Origin: a virus | Length of the DNA stretch: 64,000 nt | Reading direction: 5' to 3' (one strand) | IMG/VR virus record: IMGVR_UViG_3300047553_000733 | Span: 1-64,000 of that record | Shown here: piece after piece, positions 36,720 through 46,173 of the stretch | Layout: every line of letters begins with the position of its first letter | How positions within the stretch are numbered: position 1 is the first letter of the stretch | Position numbers and translations under genes: made by a program | Notes under the pieces: generated by a model | What the model was told of the DNA's origin: nothing | What the model saw: only the letters and a program-made list of their open reading frames with translations | Databases searched by the model: none

Positions 36720-38512
36720 TAACTATTAAAGAATTACGTTGGAGTAATGCCTTTAGTTATGGTCAAAATAATCGTGTAAACTTTATTACAGCACCGCTAA
36801 CACAGTTAGTTGGTAAAAATGGTCATGGCAAAAGCAGTATAGCCCTAATCCTAGAAGAAGTGCTATTTAACAAAAATAGCAAGGGCATTAAAAAAGCGGA
36901 TATTCTTAATCGCTATATAAAAGATAAGACATACACTATTGAGCTTGACTTAGAAAAAGACGGCATACAGTATACAATTAAGAGCAGTCGTGGCACACAA
37001 CAAACAGTTAAGCTGCTAAAAGATGGTCAAGATATTAGTGGTCATACGGCCACCACAACCTATAAAATGATAGAAGATATTATAGGTATTGATCACAAGG
37101 GATTCTCACAAATTGTATATCAAAGCAATGCCAGTAGTCTAGAATTTTTAACAGCTGCAGACACTGCCCGTAAAAAGTTCTTAATTGAAATATTAAATTT
37201 AACTAAGTATACACGTGCAGCTGAAGTTTTTAAGGAAGTTGCTGGAGATTTAAGCAAAGATATAAGCTCAGTACAAGGTCAAGTTAACACTGTAAAAGCC
37301 TGGTTAGATAAGTACGAAAAGATAGACTTAACCCCAAAGCCACTAATAGAAGTACCAGTTCTAGAAGAAGAATTGGTACAGCGCGCAGCGGAACTAGAGT
37401 CTAGTCTTAAAAGTATTGATAGTACAAACAAAAAGATTGGACAAAATAATACTTATAAAAAGCTACAGGGCGATATACAATTAGTGCCAATTCCTGAAAT
37501 GCCAACTGAATCTATTGAGCCAGTACAGGCAGAAAAAGTAAGACTAGACAAAACAATTCAGGATGCAAATACTTTTGTTAAAAAGATGCAAGTATTGAAT
37601 GGTACTTGTCCAACTTGTTTATCACAGATTGATGAGTCTAAAGTAGCTGATATGATTAGCGAAAAGACTACAGAAATTGATACTGCAAAAGCTAGAGTAA
37701 GCGAACTATCTGCAGTAATAAAAGACTTGCAACAAGCGCAAAAAGATTGGGAAAATGCTCAGAAATCACAAGATTCTTGGGAAAAATACCATCAGTTAAT
37801 AGATTTGACACTGCCAGATGAATTGTTGAATAAAGACGAACTACAGCAGCAGTTAACTGGTCTACAGAGTAGTATTCAACAGACTAAGCAACGAATCAAA
37901 GATGCAGAGGCTCATAACAATAGTGCTAACACGCATAATGCAAAAGTAGATACTATTGGCAAGCAGTTAGTAGAAATGACTGAAGAGCTAGAAACCTATA
38001 GTGAATCACTACATAAACTTAGTGAAAGAATGTCTATAGTAAATATTCTTACTAAAACTTTTAGTACTACAGGTCTGGTTGCTTATAAAATAGAGTGTTT
38101 AGTAAAAGACTTAGAAGCAATTACTAATCATTATCTTGTTGATCTAAGTGATGGCAGGTTTCAGATAAGTTTCAAGGTTAATAGCAGTGATAAACTAAAT
38201 GTAGTTATTACTGATAATGGCAAAGACATTGAAATGGCCGCACTAAGCGGTGGCGAAAAAGCACGTGTTAATGTCGCCACACTACTAGCAATACGTAAAT
38301 TAATGCAAACACTTAGCAGTAGTAGAATTAATTTGCTTATTTTAGATGAAACAGTTGAAGCGCTTGATGTAGATGGCAAAGAAAAACTAGTAGAAGTTTT
38401 GCTAAAAGAAGAACATCTTAACACATTTTTAGTATCACATGGATTTACACATCCATTGCTAGAAAAAGTAAATGTTGTAAAGCGTGGAAATATCTCTAGT
38501 ATAGAGGCATAA
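36716..38512 (+). CDS. SbcC/gp46-like recombination ATPase
   Basis: 598 residues, a Rad50-type SMC-like ATPase: Walker A VGKNGHGKSSIALIL near residue 38, a long coiled coil interrupted by a zinc-hook-like CPTCL, signature ALSGGEKARV and Walker B LLILDET at the C-terminus. Partner of the nuclease at 35534. Function in DNA-end processing for recombination and replication restart. Confidence 0.9.
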   Translation: MITIKELRWSNAFSYGQNNRVNFITAPLTQLVGKNGHGKSSIALILEEVLFNKNSKGIKKADILNRYIKDKTYTIELDLEKDGIQYTIKSSRGTQQTVKLLKDGQDISGHTATTTYKMIEDIIGIDHKGFSQIVYQSNASSLEFLTAADTARKKFLIEILNLTKYTRAAEVFKEVAGDLSKDISSVQGQVNTVKAWLDKYEKIDLTPKPLIEVPVLEEELVQRAAELESSLKSIDSTNKKIGQNNTYKKLQGDIQLVPIPEMPTESIEPVQAEKVRLDKTIQDANTFVKKMQVLNGTCPTCLSQIDESKVADMISEKTTEIDTAKARVSELSAVIKDLQQAQKDWENAQKSQDSWEKYHQLIDLTLPDELLNKDELQQQLTGLQSSIQQTKQRIKDAEAHNNSANTHNAKVDTIGKQLVEMTEELETYSESLHKLSERMSIVNILTKTFSTTGLVAYKIECLVKDLEAITNHYLVDLSDGRFQISFKVNSSDKLNVVITDNGKDIEMAALSGGEKARVNVATLLAIRKLMQTLSSSRINLLILDETVEALDVDGKEKLVEVLLKEEHLNTFLVSHGFTHPLLEKVNVVKRGNISSIEA

Positions 38513-38513
38513 T

Positions 38514-38867
38514 ATGATTAAAATAGAACAATTAAAAGATGGTGCTAAAGCCACTTACATTCGTGACGGTAAGCGCAGAGAAGTATACTTACATCACCTA
38601 ATTACACATGACGAACTGGCAACTCTCGAAGTTACAGCAGGTACAGTTGTGTACAGTGTAGACGAAATGGAAATCTGTGAACGGAGTGCACTTAGGCACA
38701 GTAATAACGAAACCAAGATTACCGAAGCCACAGCAACCACTGAACCCACATATGGCGAATCGGTGGCCCCTACCGCACCGCCTGAGCGAAAGCTAACAGC
38801 TAAAGAAAAAGCAAAAGCTTTAAAACTAGCCGCTGAGCAGGCCCAAAACTCAGAACAAGCCGATTAA
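38514..38867 (+). CDS. Small protein, unknown
   Basis: 117 residues; N-terminal beta-rich region (IKIEQLKDGAKATYIRDGKR), then a Thr/Pro-rich linker and a helical Lys/Ala/Gln tail. Overlaps the next ATG by one base. No domain recognised. Confidence 0.6.
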   Translation: MIKIEQLKDGAKATYIRDGKRREVYLHHLITHDELATLEVTAGTVVYSVDEMEICERSALRHSNNETKITEATATTEPTYGESVAPTAPPERKLTAKEKAKALKLAAEQAQNSEQAD

Positions 38868-39319
38868 TGGTAGATAGCAGAGCAAAAGGTGCTCGCACAG
38901 AAACAGTTGCTAGAGATATGTTGCGTAAACATACCAAGCTAAGTTGGGAAAGAGTGCCAGGAAGTGGTGCTCTTGACCCTAAACATCAGCTAAAGGGCGA
39001 CTTGTACGTGCCTGGCATGACAAACTTATTTGCTGTAGAAGTAAAGGGTTATGCCGAGGATCACCTAACATCCCAAGTATTAACAGCAAAAAACCCACAA
39101 CTTATTGAGTTTTGGAAACAGACATATAGACAAGCCTGTCAAGTAAATAAACATCCACTGCTAATCTTTAAATTTGACAGATCTAAGTTATTTGTTGCGT
39201 TTGAAGATTTACCTACTAGTAATTATAGATTTTTGTGTGTAAGTTGTGATGGGCATGAATTTTTTGTGGCGCTACTCGAAGATTGGCTTGAACACGAGAA
39301 AACACAATTTGTGTCTTGA
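38867..39319 (+). CDS. PD-(D/E)XK nuclease, Holliday-junction-resolvase-like
   Basis: 150 residues. Active-site residues are readable: Glu12 in ARTETVARDM, Asp45 in KGDLYVPG, Glu58-Val-Lys60 in AVEVKGY. The PGSGALDP segment is typical of this phage family. Predicted to cut branched DNA during recombination or packaging. Substrate inferred from family and position. Confidence 0.75.
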   Translation: MVDSRAKGARTETVARDMLRKHTKLSWERVPGSGALDPKHQLKGDLYVPGMTNLFAVEVKGYAEDHLTSQVLTAKNPQLIEFWKQTYRQACQVNKHPLLIFKFDRSKLFVAFEDLPTSNYRFLCVSCDGHEFFVALLEDWLEHEKTQFVS

Positions 39320-39344
39320 TTTTCTTAACTACTTGTAGTATAAT
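39316..39344 (+). promoter_or_regulatory. Promoter of the exonuclease-dut-nrd operon
   Basis: TTGATT and TATAAT, 17-bp spacer. Confidence 0.75.
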
Positions 39345-39357
39345 AAAAGATTAAACA

Positions 39358-40206
39358 ATGTCAAAAACTTTTCAAACAATGCAACAAACAGAAAATACAC
39401 TACTAGTGGTTGATGCTTTAAACTTGGCTTTCCGATACAAACACAGCGGAGCAACTGACTTTGCAGAGGACTACCTGCGTACTGTGCAAAGTCTTAAAAA
39501 ATCATATAAAGCTAGTAAGGTTATAATTGCCTGCGATCAAGGCAGTAGTCAGTATCGCAAAGAAATATATCCTGAATACAAACAAAATCGTAAAGATAAA
39601 TTTGCTGAACAAACTGAGGCCGAAAAAGCACAGTTTGAAATTTTCTTTGAAGATTTTACAAAAACGCTAGAACATATTGAACAAAATACCGATTATCCTG
39701 TTATAAAGTTTCAAGGCGTAGAGGCTGACGATATTGCTGCGTATATTGTAAACAATAAACAAAACTTGCAAGTAGATAATATTTGGCTAATTAGTAGTGA
39801 CAAGGATTGGGATTTATTAATTCAACCAAATGTCAGTAGATTTAGCTATGTTACACGCAAAGAAACTACAGTAGATAATTGGAGCACACACTATGACTTT
39901 AGTCCTGAGGACTACATTAGTATTAAGTGTCTTACAGGCGATTCTGGTGACAATGTCATTGGTGTGCCTGGTATTGGGCCTAAACGTGCTCAGCAGTTGG
40001 TTGCTGAGTATGGTAGTACTTACGACATTATTGCTAGCATTCCTATTGCTAGTCGATACAAATATGTTCAAGCACTCAATGAATCAAAAGAGCAACTCTT
40101 GCTCAACTATAAATTAATGGATTTAGTTACCTATGCACATGAAGCACTGGGTAGCGATAATTGTAAACAAATAGACGAAATATTGGAAATTTATGTCAAC
40201 GATTGA
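39358..40206 (+). CDS. 5'-3' exonuclease (FEN/T5-type)
   Basis: 282 residues. N-terminal VVDALNLAFR, middle VEADDIAAYIV and SSDKDWDLL acidic residues, and the H3TH segment TGDSGDNVIGVPGIGPKRAQ. It removes primers and flaps, supplying the activity missing from the polymerase at 30314. Overlaps dut by 14 bases. Confidence 0.9.
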   Translation: MSKTFQTMQQTENTLLVVDALNLAFRYKHSGATDFAEDYLRTVQSLKKSYKASKVIIACDQGSSQYRKEIYPEYKQNRKDKFAEQTEAEKAQFEIFFEDFTKTLEHIEQNTDYPVIKFQGVEADDIAAYIVNNKQNLQVDNIWLISSDKDWDLLIQPNVSRFSYVTRKETTVDNWSTHYDFSPEDYISIKCLTGDSGDNVIGVPGIGPKRAQQLVAEYGSTYDIIASIPIASRYKYVQALNESKEQLLLNYKLMDLVTYAHEALGSDNCKQIDEILEIYVND

Positions 40207-40690
40207 TACTGGTACTTATACTATTGCTACCTCAAATCTTAATAATTTTACATTTGGCCCATGTATTAGCTGCTTGGTTAGCCCAGGTGCTAAACTGCCA
40301 CAACGAGCACACAGCACTGACGCAGGTGCAGACTTATTTGCTTGGTTTGAAGGCAACACACAGGAATATGAAATTTTTCCTGGTGAACAAAAAATGATTG
40401 ATACTGGTATAGCAGTAAAAATTCCTAGAGGCTATGCTGGATTTGTATATAATAGATCGAGTCAAGGTAAAAAGGGAATTCAAATCCCTCACAGTGTAGG
40501 CATTATTGATAGTGACTATCGTGGAACTATTAAGGTAATTTTGAAAAATTTGGGTGAAGACCCTTACAAAATTACACTAGGCGATAGAATTGCACAACTG
40601 GTAATCCAAAAAGTAGAACTAGTAACATTTACTGATATTTGGAATGACACACAACGAGGTACTGGCGGTTTCGGCAGTACAGGAACTTAA
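40193..40690 (+). CDS. dut: dUTP pyrophosphatase
   Basis: 165 residues with the five trimeric dUTPase motifs: AHSTDAGADLFAW, NRSSQGKKGIQIPHSVGIID with DYRG, GDRIAQLVI, and the C-terminal RGTGGFGSTG. It turns dUTP into dUMP, feeding ThyX and keeping uracil out of DNA. Overlaps the exonuclease gene. Confidence 0.95.
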   Translation: MSTIDTGTYTIATSNLNNFTFGPCISCLVSPGAKLPQRAHSTDAGADLFAWFEGNTQEYEIFPGEQKMIDTGIAVKIPRGYAGFVYNRSSQGKKGIQIPHSVGIIDSDYRGTIKVILKNLGEDPYKITLGDRIAQLVIQKVELVTFTDIWNDTQRGTGGFGSTGT

Positions 40691-40702
40691 TTAAAGGATA
40701 AT

Positions 40703-42667
40703 ATGGCAGTTTCTACAAGAGCACAAGTCATCACACGTCGAACATATAACAGACCAGTTTCAGACGACGGTAAACAATTTGAAACCTGGCAAGAAACTGT
40801 TGCCCGAGTTATTGATCATCAGCAGTGGTTGTGGGAACGAGCAGTAGGCCGTGACCTAAATGACAGCGAATATGGCGAACTGTACGATCTAGAGCAGCTC
40901 ATGCTAGACAGAAAAGTTAGCATGAGTGGCAGAACACTGTGGCTGGGCGGTACAGATGTAGCTAAGCATCGTGAAGCTAGCCAATTTAATTGTAGCTTTA
41001 CTGAAGTCGAAACAGTATATGATGTTGTCGACGTGTTATGGCTATTGCTGCAAGGTTGCGGAGTAGGATTTAAGCCAGTAGTTGGTACATTAAATGGCTT
41101 TTCAAAACCAATCAAAAATATAAAAGTAGTTCGTAGTACACGAACTGCAAAGGGCGGCAATGAAGAAAATGTGGAATATTGGGAGCCTGATACCAAGATT
41201 TGGACAATCCAGGTCGGAGATAGTGCAGAGGCTTGGGCAAAGTCTGTGGGCAAGTTGCTTGCGGGTAAGTATCCTGCTGATACTCTGGTACTTGATTTTT
41301 CACAGCTTAGACCTGCTGGGGAAAGGTTAAAGGGCTATGGATGGATTAGTAGCGGCGATGAGGCGATTAGTGTGGCTTATACTGCTATTGCCACCATTCT
41401 TAATGGCAGGGCTGATAGTCTCCTCACACGGATGGACATTCTGGATATTGTTAATCATCTTGGGACAATTCTTAGCAGCCGCAGAAGTGCTGAAATAGCA
41501 CTTTTTGATTACGGGCAACCAGAGTGGGAAGAGTTTGCAGTAGCTAAAAAAGACTGGTGGTTATATAATAATAGTCATCGTCAACAAAGTAATAATAGTC
41601 TAGTTTTCCAAGAAAAACCTACTAAGGGCGACTTAGAAAAGATTTTTAACTTGATGTTAGAGGCGGGCGGTAGTGAGCCGGGCTTTATCAATGCAGTAGA
41701 AGCCCGTCGTCGTGCACCTTGGTATAAAGGCGCTAATCCTTGTGTAGAAATTCTACTCGGAAATAAATCGTTCTGCAATCTTACCGAAACTGATATTGCT
41801 AAGTTTAGGGGCGATACAGCTGGATTACATGAGGCAATCAGACTTGCAGCTCGTGCTAACTATCGTCAAACTTGTGTTAACCTAAAGGATGGTATTCTAC
41901 AAGAAGCGTGGCACTTAAACAACTACTTTTTGCGTTTGTGCGGAGTGGGGTTGACGGGTATTGCTAAGCGTCCTGATATGACTGGATATGATTACGAATA
42001 TCTTAAGCGTACAGCTACCGCAGCGGCAGTTGGTATGGCACAAGAACTTGGGCTACCAAGTCCCAAGAATATTACTTGTGTAAAACCTAGCGGCACATTG
42101 AGTAAAATCATGGATACAACTGAAGGCGTGCACAAGCCGCTTGGCAAGTATATATTCAACAACGTACAATTTAGCAGATTTGACCCAATCGTAGAAGTTG
42201 TTCGTGAAGCAGGTTATAAAGTTATTAATCATCCAACAGACCCTAGTGGCGTATTGATTACTTTTCCAGTTGAGTGGGCAGATGTACCATTCCATAAGGT
42301 TGCTGGTAAAGAAGTTAACTTAGACAGTGCAATCGAACAGCTAGAGAAGTACAAACTTATTCAAACCAGTTGGACTCAGCAAAATACTAGCGTAACTATT
42401 AGTTATGATCCTAGCGAAGTGCCACAAATTATTGACTGGCTATTAGACAACTGGGATTGTTATGTCGGCGTTAGTTTTATTTACAGAACTGATCCTACTA
42501 AAACAGCCAAAGACTTAGGGTATCTATATCTGCCACAAGAAGTTGTTGATGAGCAAACATATAGAGAGTATGTACAAAACTTACGCCCAGTAGATCTTGA
42601 AATGGCAAATAGCTTTGACGAGATTATGGGTGAAGACTGTGCAACAGGAGCTTGTCCAATAAAATGA
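40703..42667 (+). CDS. Class II (B12-dependent) ribonucleotide reductase
   Basis: 654 residues, ribosome site AAAGGATAAT. NPCVEI in the active-site region, a QTCVNLKDG segment, and a C-terminal CATGACP pair for re-reduction match monomeric adenosylcobalamin-dependent ribonucleotide reductases. It makes deoxynucleotides without oxygen but needs host B12. Glutaredoxin at 36471 may recycle it. ATGA overlap with the next gene. Confidence 0.85.
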   Translation: MAVSTRAQVITRRTYNRPVSDDGKQFETWQETVARVIDHQQWLWERAVGRDLNDSEYGELYDLEQLMLDRKVSMSGRTLWLGGTDVAKHREASQFNCSFTEVETVYDVVDVLWLLLQGCGVGFKPVVGTLNGFSKPIKNIKVVRSTRTAKGGNEENVEYWEPDTKIWTIQVGDSAEAWAKSVGKLLAGKYPADTLVLDFSQLRPAGERLKGYGWISSGDEAISVAYTAIATILNGRADSLLTRMDILDIVNHLGTILSSRRSAEIALFDYGQPEWEEFAVAKKDWWLYNNSHRQQSNNSLVFQEKPTKGDLEKIFNLMLEAGGSEPGFINAVEARRRAPWYKGANPCVEILLGNKSFCNLTETDIAKFRGDTAGLHEAIRLAARANYRQTCVNLKDGILQEAWHLNNYFLRLCGVGLTGIAKRPDMTGYDYEYLKRTATAAAVGMAQELGLPSPKNITCVKPSGTLSKIMDTTEGVHKPLGKYIFNNVQFSRFDPIVEVVREAGYKVINHPTDPSGVLITFPVEWADVPFHKVAGKEVNLDSAIEQLEKYKLIQTSWTQQNTSVTISYDPSEVPQIIDWLLDNWDCYVGVSFIYRTDPTKTAKDLGYLYLPQEVVDEQTYREYVQNLRPVDLEMANSFDEIMGEDCATGACPIK

Positions 42668-42837
42668 CACAAGAAGATCCAAAACAGAAAGTACTTAAAC
42701 TTGAGTTAAATGTTGAGGAAATTAATACTGTACTAAGTGGGCTACAAGAATTACCTGCAAAAGTATGTAATCCATTAACTAACAAAATAGTTAAACAAGC
42801 ACAACAACAGCTTCCACAAGAAGAAGTAGACAAATAA
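42664..42837 (+). CDS. Small helical protein coupled to nrd
   Basis: 57 residues from ATG 42664 (ATGA overlap). Helical and acidic (KQKVLKLELNVEEINTVLSG). Similar short tails occur after phage nrd genes; function unknown. Ends at the shared terminator. Confidence 0.6.
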   Translation: MTQEDPKQKVLKLELNVEEINTVLSGLQELPAKVCNPLTNKIVKQAQQQLPQEEVDK

Positions 42838-42875
42838 AAAAGCCCCGATAACGCAAGTTATCGGGGCTTTTTTCA
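42838..42875. terminator. Bidirectional terminator between convergent genes
   Basis: AAAAAGCCCCGATAAC and its complement with a 4-nt loop, T runs on both sides. Confidence 0.95.
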
Positions 42876-43511
42876 TACTGGTGTATCTAAATTACTATCT
42901 TCTTCATCCACAGTATCGCTACTGCCTTCTTCACTAATGTCTAGTTCGCTGAACACAGTAATTAATATATCTCTATACTCGGGATCTACCATATGTAGAT
43001 CTAGTAAATATACATCTAAGTGACCATTTCGTAGCAGCTGTGCATGGTACATAAACTGTCCAAATGCATCGTCTGACTCTGGAATACTTTGATTGGCATA
43101 GTCTTCTAGCATTTGAGCAGCAGCTTGTAGTAACATATCTGGTACAATACTTTTAGTAATTTGTACTAGTTTTAAGGCCTTACCTTCACGCTCACGCATA
43201 ATTTGATTACGTTTTGCACTGCTCCAACTATAACCACCATCTCCGCCCCATAAGTCCCAGGCTACACGACCTTTACTTGGAAAACCCTCTTCTCCACTGT
43301 TAAAGCCAGTTGCACGCTTATCTACTTCATGGCGACTGAAAAAACTATACATTCTGAGTACAGTTGATACCGTTAGTGGATCACGATCTTTTAGCTGATT
43401 TGCTCTGGCTAAGCCAACAAGTGTGCCGCCAGGTTTGCCTTCGTCTTTCCATTTTAGTGCTCGTTTAGCAGCACTGGCCATGCCACTTGTTGGTTTATAT
43501 GTCTTAGCCAT
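42873..43511 (-). CDS. Conserved phage protein (TPTSGMASAAKRAL-like)
   Basis: 212 residues with YKPTSGMASAAKRALKWKDE, SRHEVDKRATGF and GRVAWDLWGGDGGYSW, a motif set found in many phage proteins, some fused to structural or core proteins. The C-terminus is very acidic. Function unknown. GGAG precedes the ATG. Not clearly a nuclease or protease. Confidence 0.7.
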   Translation of the reverse strand: MAKTYKPTSGMASAAKRALKWKDEGKPGGTLVGLARANQLKDRDPLTVSTVLRMYSFFSRHEVDKRATGFNSGEEGFPSKGRVAWDLWGGDGGYSWSSAKRNQIMREREGKALKLVQITKSIVPDMLLQAAAQMLEDYANQSIPESDDAFGQFMYHAQLLRNGHLDVYLLDLHMVDPEYRDILITVFSELDISEEGSSDTVDEEDSNLDTPV

Positions 43512-43519
43512 TTTATCTC

Positions 43520-44200
43520 CTAATTTCTATATGCTAAAATAATTTCTTTGCATAGCTTGCTGCGAACAATATCTTCGTCAACAAATCTAACAATATCTAC
43601 CCCTTGTATAGACCCTAATCTATTAACGGCATCTGTTAAACCGCTGTTGGGTATATCACACTGATCTGTATCACCACTGATAATCATTTTGCAATTTTTG
43701 CCAATGCGTGATAAAATCATTTTCATCTCTTCTCGTGTAGCATTTTGTGCTTCGTCTAGCAAAACTACGCAATTATCAAAAGTAGTGCCGCGCATAAACC
43801 CTAGTGGTTTAGGCTCTATGTTTTTGTTTTTAAGTGCATACTCGTAAAAACCTTTGCCAAGACTTTTCGTAAAAATATTGTCAAAAGGTTCTAAATACGG
43901 AGCATACTTTTCCTCAAGTGTACCAGGTAAAAATCCTAAACCACGACCTGTTTCTATATTTGGCCTAGTTAGTATAATCTTCTGTATGCGTCTGTGAAAT
44001 AATTCACTTGCTGCATAAAGTGCTGCTATATATGTTTTACCGGTACCTGCACTACCTACACCAAATATTATTTGATTTTCATGTATTGCACGTAAATATT
44101 CGTGCTGAATATAGTTTAAAGGCTTTACTTCTTGAAATCCATATTCAACTGGATTATCTGGTGTATTATTTACTCGTCTTGCTTTTTTACCACTAGCCAT
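43520..44200 (-). CDS. phoH: PhoH-like ATPase
   Basis: 226 residues from ATG 44200 (GAGG six bases upstream). Walker A GSAGTGKTYIA, then FLPGTLEEKYAPYLEP, and Walker B NCVVLLDEAQNAT with ISGDTDQ. PhoH is very common in aquatic phages; its role, perhaps RNA metabolism or stress response, is unclear. First gene behind the promoter nested in a hairpin at 44227-44258. Confidence 0.9.
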   Translation of the reverse strand: MASGKKARRVNNTPDNPVEYGFQEVKPLNYIQHEYLRAIHENQIIFGVGSAGTGKTYIAALYAASELFHRRIQKIILTRPNIETGRGLGFLPGTLEEKYAPYLEPFDNIFTKSLGKGFYEYALKNKNIEPKPLGFMRGTTFDNCVVLLDEAQNATREEMKMILSRIGKNCKMIISGDTDQCDIPNSGLTDAVNRLGSIQGVDIVRFVDEDIVRSKLCKEIILAYRN

Positions 44201-44222
44201 AGAGTTCCTCAAAGGATTAATG

Positions 44223-44258
44223 AAAAGTGGTCTGCTAAGCTATATTATAGCAGACCAC
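44223..44258 (-). terminator. Hairpin with the phoH promoter -10 in its loop
   Basis: An 11-bp perfect stem (GTGGTCTGCTA at 44227-44237, complement at 44248-44258), then TTTTC on the minus strand. The -10 of the phoH promoter is in the loop. It would stop upstream leftward RNA while the internal promoter restarts. Confidence 0.75.
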
Positions 44259-44272
44259 CCAGCGTGTGTCAA
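44244..44272 (-). promoter_or_regulatory. Perfect consensus promoter of phoH
   Basis: Minus-strand TTGACA and TATAAT, 17-bp spacer. The predicted start is at the second arm of the hairpin. Confidence 0.85.
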
Positions 44273-44279
44273 CTATAAA

Positions 44280-44522
44280 TTATTTTTTGGCTGGTTCTTT
44301 TTTAGCATCTTCTACTTTAGTACCTTCAAGCTTTTTATGTTGCTTGACTTCTTTGCAGTCTTGTTGAGGCTTACCGTCTTTACCTAACACTGGCTTACCG
44401 TCCTTGATTTTATCAATGCAGACTTTTTTAGTTTCTGGTGCACTTGCAGGTTTTGCAGGTTCTGCCGCTGTTGCTGCTGTTACCATACCAAAACACAATA
44501 AAATTGTGGTTAATAGTTTCAT
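44280..44522 (-). CDS. Small periplasmic protein
   Basis: 80 residues with a signal peptide (MKLLTTILLCFGMVTAATAA). The mature part is Lys-rich with two Cys (VCIDKI, QQDCKEV) and a repeated GKPVLGKDGKPQ. Unknown role in the envelope; lies at the end of the lysis/envelope operon. Confidence 0.65.
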   Translation of the reverse strand: MKLLTTILLCFGMVTAATAAEPAKPASAPETKKVCIDKIKDGKPVLGKDGKPQQDCKEVKQHKKLEGTKVEDAKKEPAKK

Positions 44523-44531
44523 AAGTATCCT

Positions 44532-44987
44532 TTAAATTTCAGGAAAATATTGTTGTGGAGCCGGTTTTCCACCAAAACCTGTAGAAACCTGTGGTTGCAT
44601 GCTTCTAGGTTCTTGATAAGCCATCGGCTGAGGCTGTTGATATTGTACTTGTTGAGTTGTAGTTGTAATTGTAGCTGGTTGTGGAGTATTGGCTACACCA
44701 GCCATTTTTTCTTGTCCACGGCTCCAAGCAGTAATACCTAATACTGCACCCATTGCCATATGGAATAATCCACCACCTTGCAGTGTTAATGGTGCCCATT
44801 GACGAAATGCATCATTTTGTACTGCTGTTTCCCAAAATTGTACGATGGTAAACATTATAGGAAAAAGAATAAAATCACTGGCACATACGCACATGTACAT
44901 AACTGCCATCATTGGACGCCACTTCTTCTGAATCCAACTTTCTTCTTCTTTGGTTGGTTTATTATCGTCTTTTGTTTCTTCTGCCAT
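44532..44987 (-). CDS. Putative holin (3-TM type)
   Basis: 151 residues. Two to three membrane helices (WRPMMAVMYMCVCASDFILF; then PLTLQGGGLFHMAMGAVLGI) in the order of the 3TM holin family of gene-transfer-type and aquatic phages, followed by a Gln/Pro-rich tail. Holins time the release of the endolysin (49927). Name based on topology and family pattern. Confidence 0.7.
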   Translation of the reverse strand: MAEETKDDNKPTKEEESWIQKKWRPMMAVMYMCVCASDFILFPIMFTIVQFWETAVQNDAFRQWAPLTLQGGGLFHMAMGAVLGITAWSRGQEKMAGVANTPQPATITTTTQQVQYQQPQPMAYQEPRSMQPQVSTGFGGKPAPQQYFPEI

Positions 44988-45109
44988 TAGACATCCTTTT
45001 TACTAAATAGTCCTAGTGCTTTAGCTTTTATATTCTTTGCCCACTGTGGTTCTGGGAAGTGCCAACCAATAAGTGCACCTACTGCTAACCAAAAAATTGC
45101 TTCAATCAT
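44963..45109 (-). CDS. Tiny membrane protein
   Basis: 48 residues starting MIEAIFWLAVGALIGWHFPE, one membrane helix and a basic tail. Ribosome site AAGGAAATTAAA. It overlaps the holin gene start by 25 bases. Possibly a holin partner; not shown. Confidence 0.5.
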
Positions 45110-45119
45110 TTTAATTTCC

Positions 45120-45668
45120 TTATAATAATAGTGGAAGCCAAAGCCATACACCCTGACTCATTAACAATGCAGCCAATCCTCCTACCACTATACTAGCCCA
45201 GTAAAGAGGCATACTAACTGCAAGAATACTGGCACTCAGTAGTACAATACTAATTTGAAAAGCACTACCTGCAAAAGTTAACCACGGATTCTTTTTACGA
45301 ATTTCATCGCGCTCTGCTTCTAGGGCTCTAGCCTTAATCATTAATTCCTTTTTGCCCTCGCCAGTTTGTGGGTCGCTCTCATATCTATCAATTTTGGCTT
45401 GTAGTTTAGCTACTTTTTGAGGTTCTTTGCGAAATTCAGCATCTTCTTTTGCCATCTCTGCTAGTGTTTGCTTAATACTTTTTGCTTGATAAAAGGCCCA
45501 AGTATCGTTTGCTTTTATTGTATTGTTGAGCACCTTACTACTATTGCCACTACTAATATAAGTATTAATGGCCAGCAGAGCAGCAAGCACAGTGATAACC
45601 CATCCGGCTTTATCTTTGATTTTTGCTTCTCGTTCACTTCTACTAAGAGGTTTCTTTTCTTCTATCAT
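45120..45668 (-). CDS. Multi-pass membrane protein, unknown
   Basis: 182 residues with AAGGAG before the ATG. One helix near the N-terminus, a long charged coiled middle (about 50-125) and a C-terminal pair of helices (ISIVLLSASILAVSMPLYWA; VVGGLAALLMSQ). Part of the envelope gene block; no function known. Confidence 0.65.
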   Translation of the reverse strand: MIEEKKPLSRSEREAKIKDKAGWVITVLAALLAINTYISSGNSSKVLNNTIKANDTWAFYQAKSIKQTLAEMAKEDAEFRKEPQKVAKLQAKIDRYESDPQTGEGKKELMIKARALEAERDEIRKKNPWLTFAGSAFQISIVLLSASILAVSMPLYWASIVVGGLAALLMSQGVWLWLPLLL

Positions 45669-45678
45669 CTAGTACTCC

Positions 45679-46173
45679 TTAACGACTGCAACCAACTTGG
45701 GAGCAATATTTAATTAATTCAACTGTGCCCCAAACCGCACCACTAGCCATAACTATAGTAAGAACAAAAATAAGTGCATATTCAAAATATTCTTGCATTT
45801 GCTGTTTTCGCTTTTTGGCTAACAATTGCTGCTTTTTAGCTTCTCTTGCAGCTTCAAGTTCCATTTGTTGAGCACGCAACTTAATCTTATTCCAAACATC
45901 TACCTTACCAGCTTGCATAAAAAGTAGCTGTAGTTGTTTTTCAAACTGTTGTGCTTGGTCCAGTGCCATTTCTATTTGTATGGCTGCACCCATTGCACTT
46001 TTATTACCGCTGTTTTTAGCTTCTACTACGGCTTTTGTTGCTACACTTTTAGCGTCAAAGTATTTACCAAGTGCAGGACCTAAGGAGGCTACATCATCTA
46101 CTGTGTGCTGTACCTTCTTTATAAAACTAACTGCTGCTTGTATACCTGCCAACGCTGTTATTGGATCTATCAT
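45679..46173 (-). CDS. Helical protein with C-terminal membrane anchor
   Basis: 164 residues. A helical N-terminal region, a long Gln/Lys/Ala-rich coiled coil (KLRAQQMELEAAREAKKQQL), and a membrane helix near 135-155 (YALIFVLTIVMASGAVWGTV). I recognise this layout from pelagic phage genomes; function unknown. Confidence 0.65.
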   Translation of the reverse strand: MIDPITALAGIQAAVSFIKKVQHTVDDVASLGPALGKYFDAKSVATKAVVEAKNSGNKSAMGAAIQIEMALDQAQQFEKQLQLLFMQAGKVDVWNKIKLRAQQMELEAAREAKKQQLLAKKRKQQMQEYFEYALIFVLTIVMASGAVWGTVELIKYCSQVGCSR

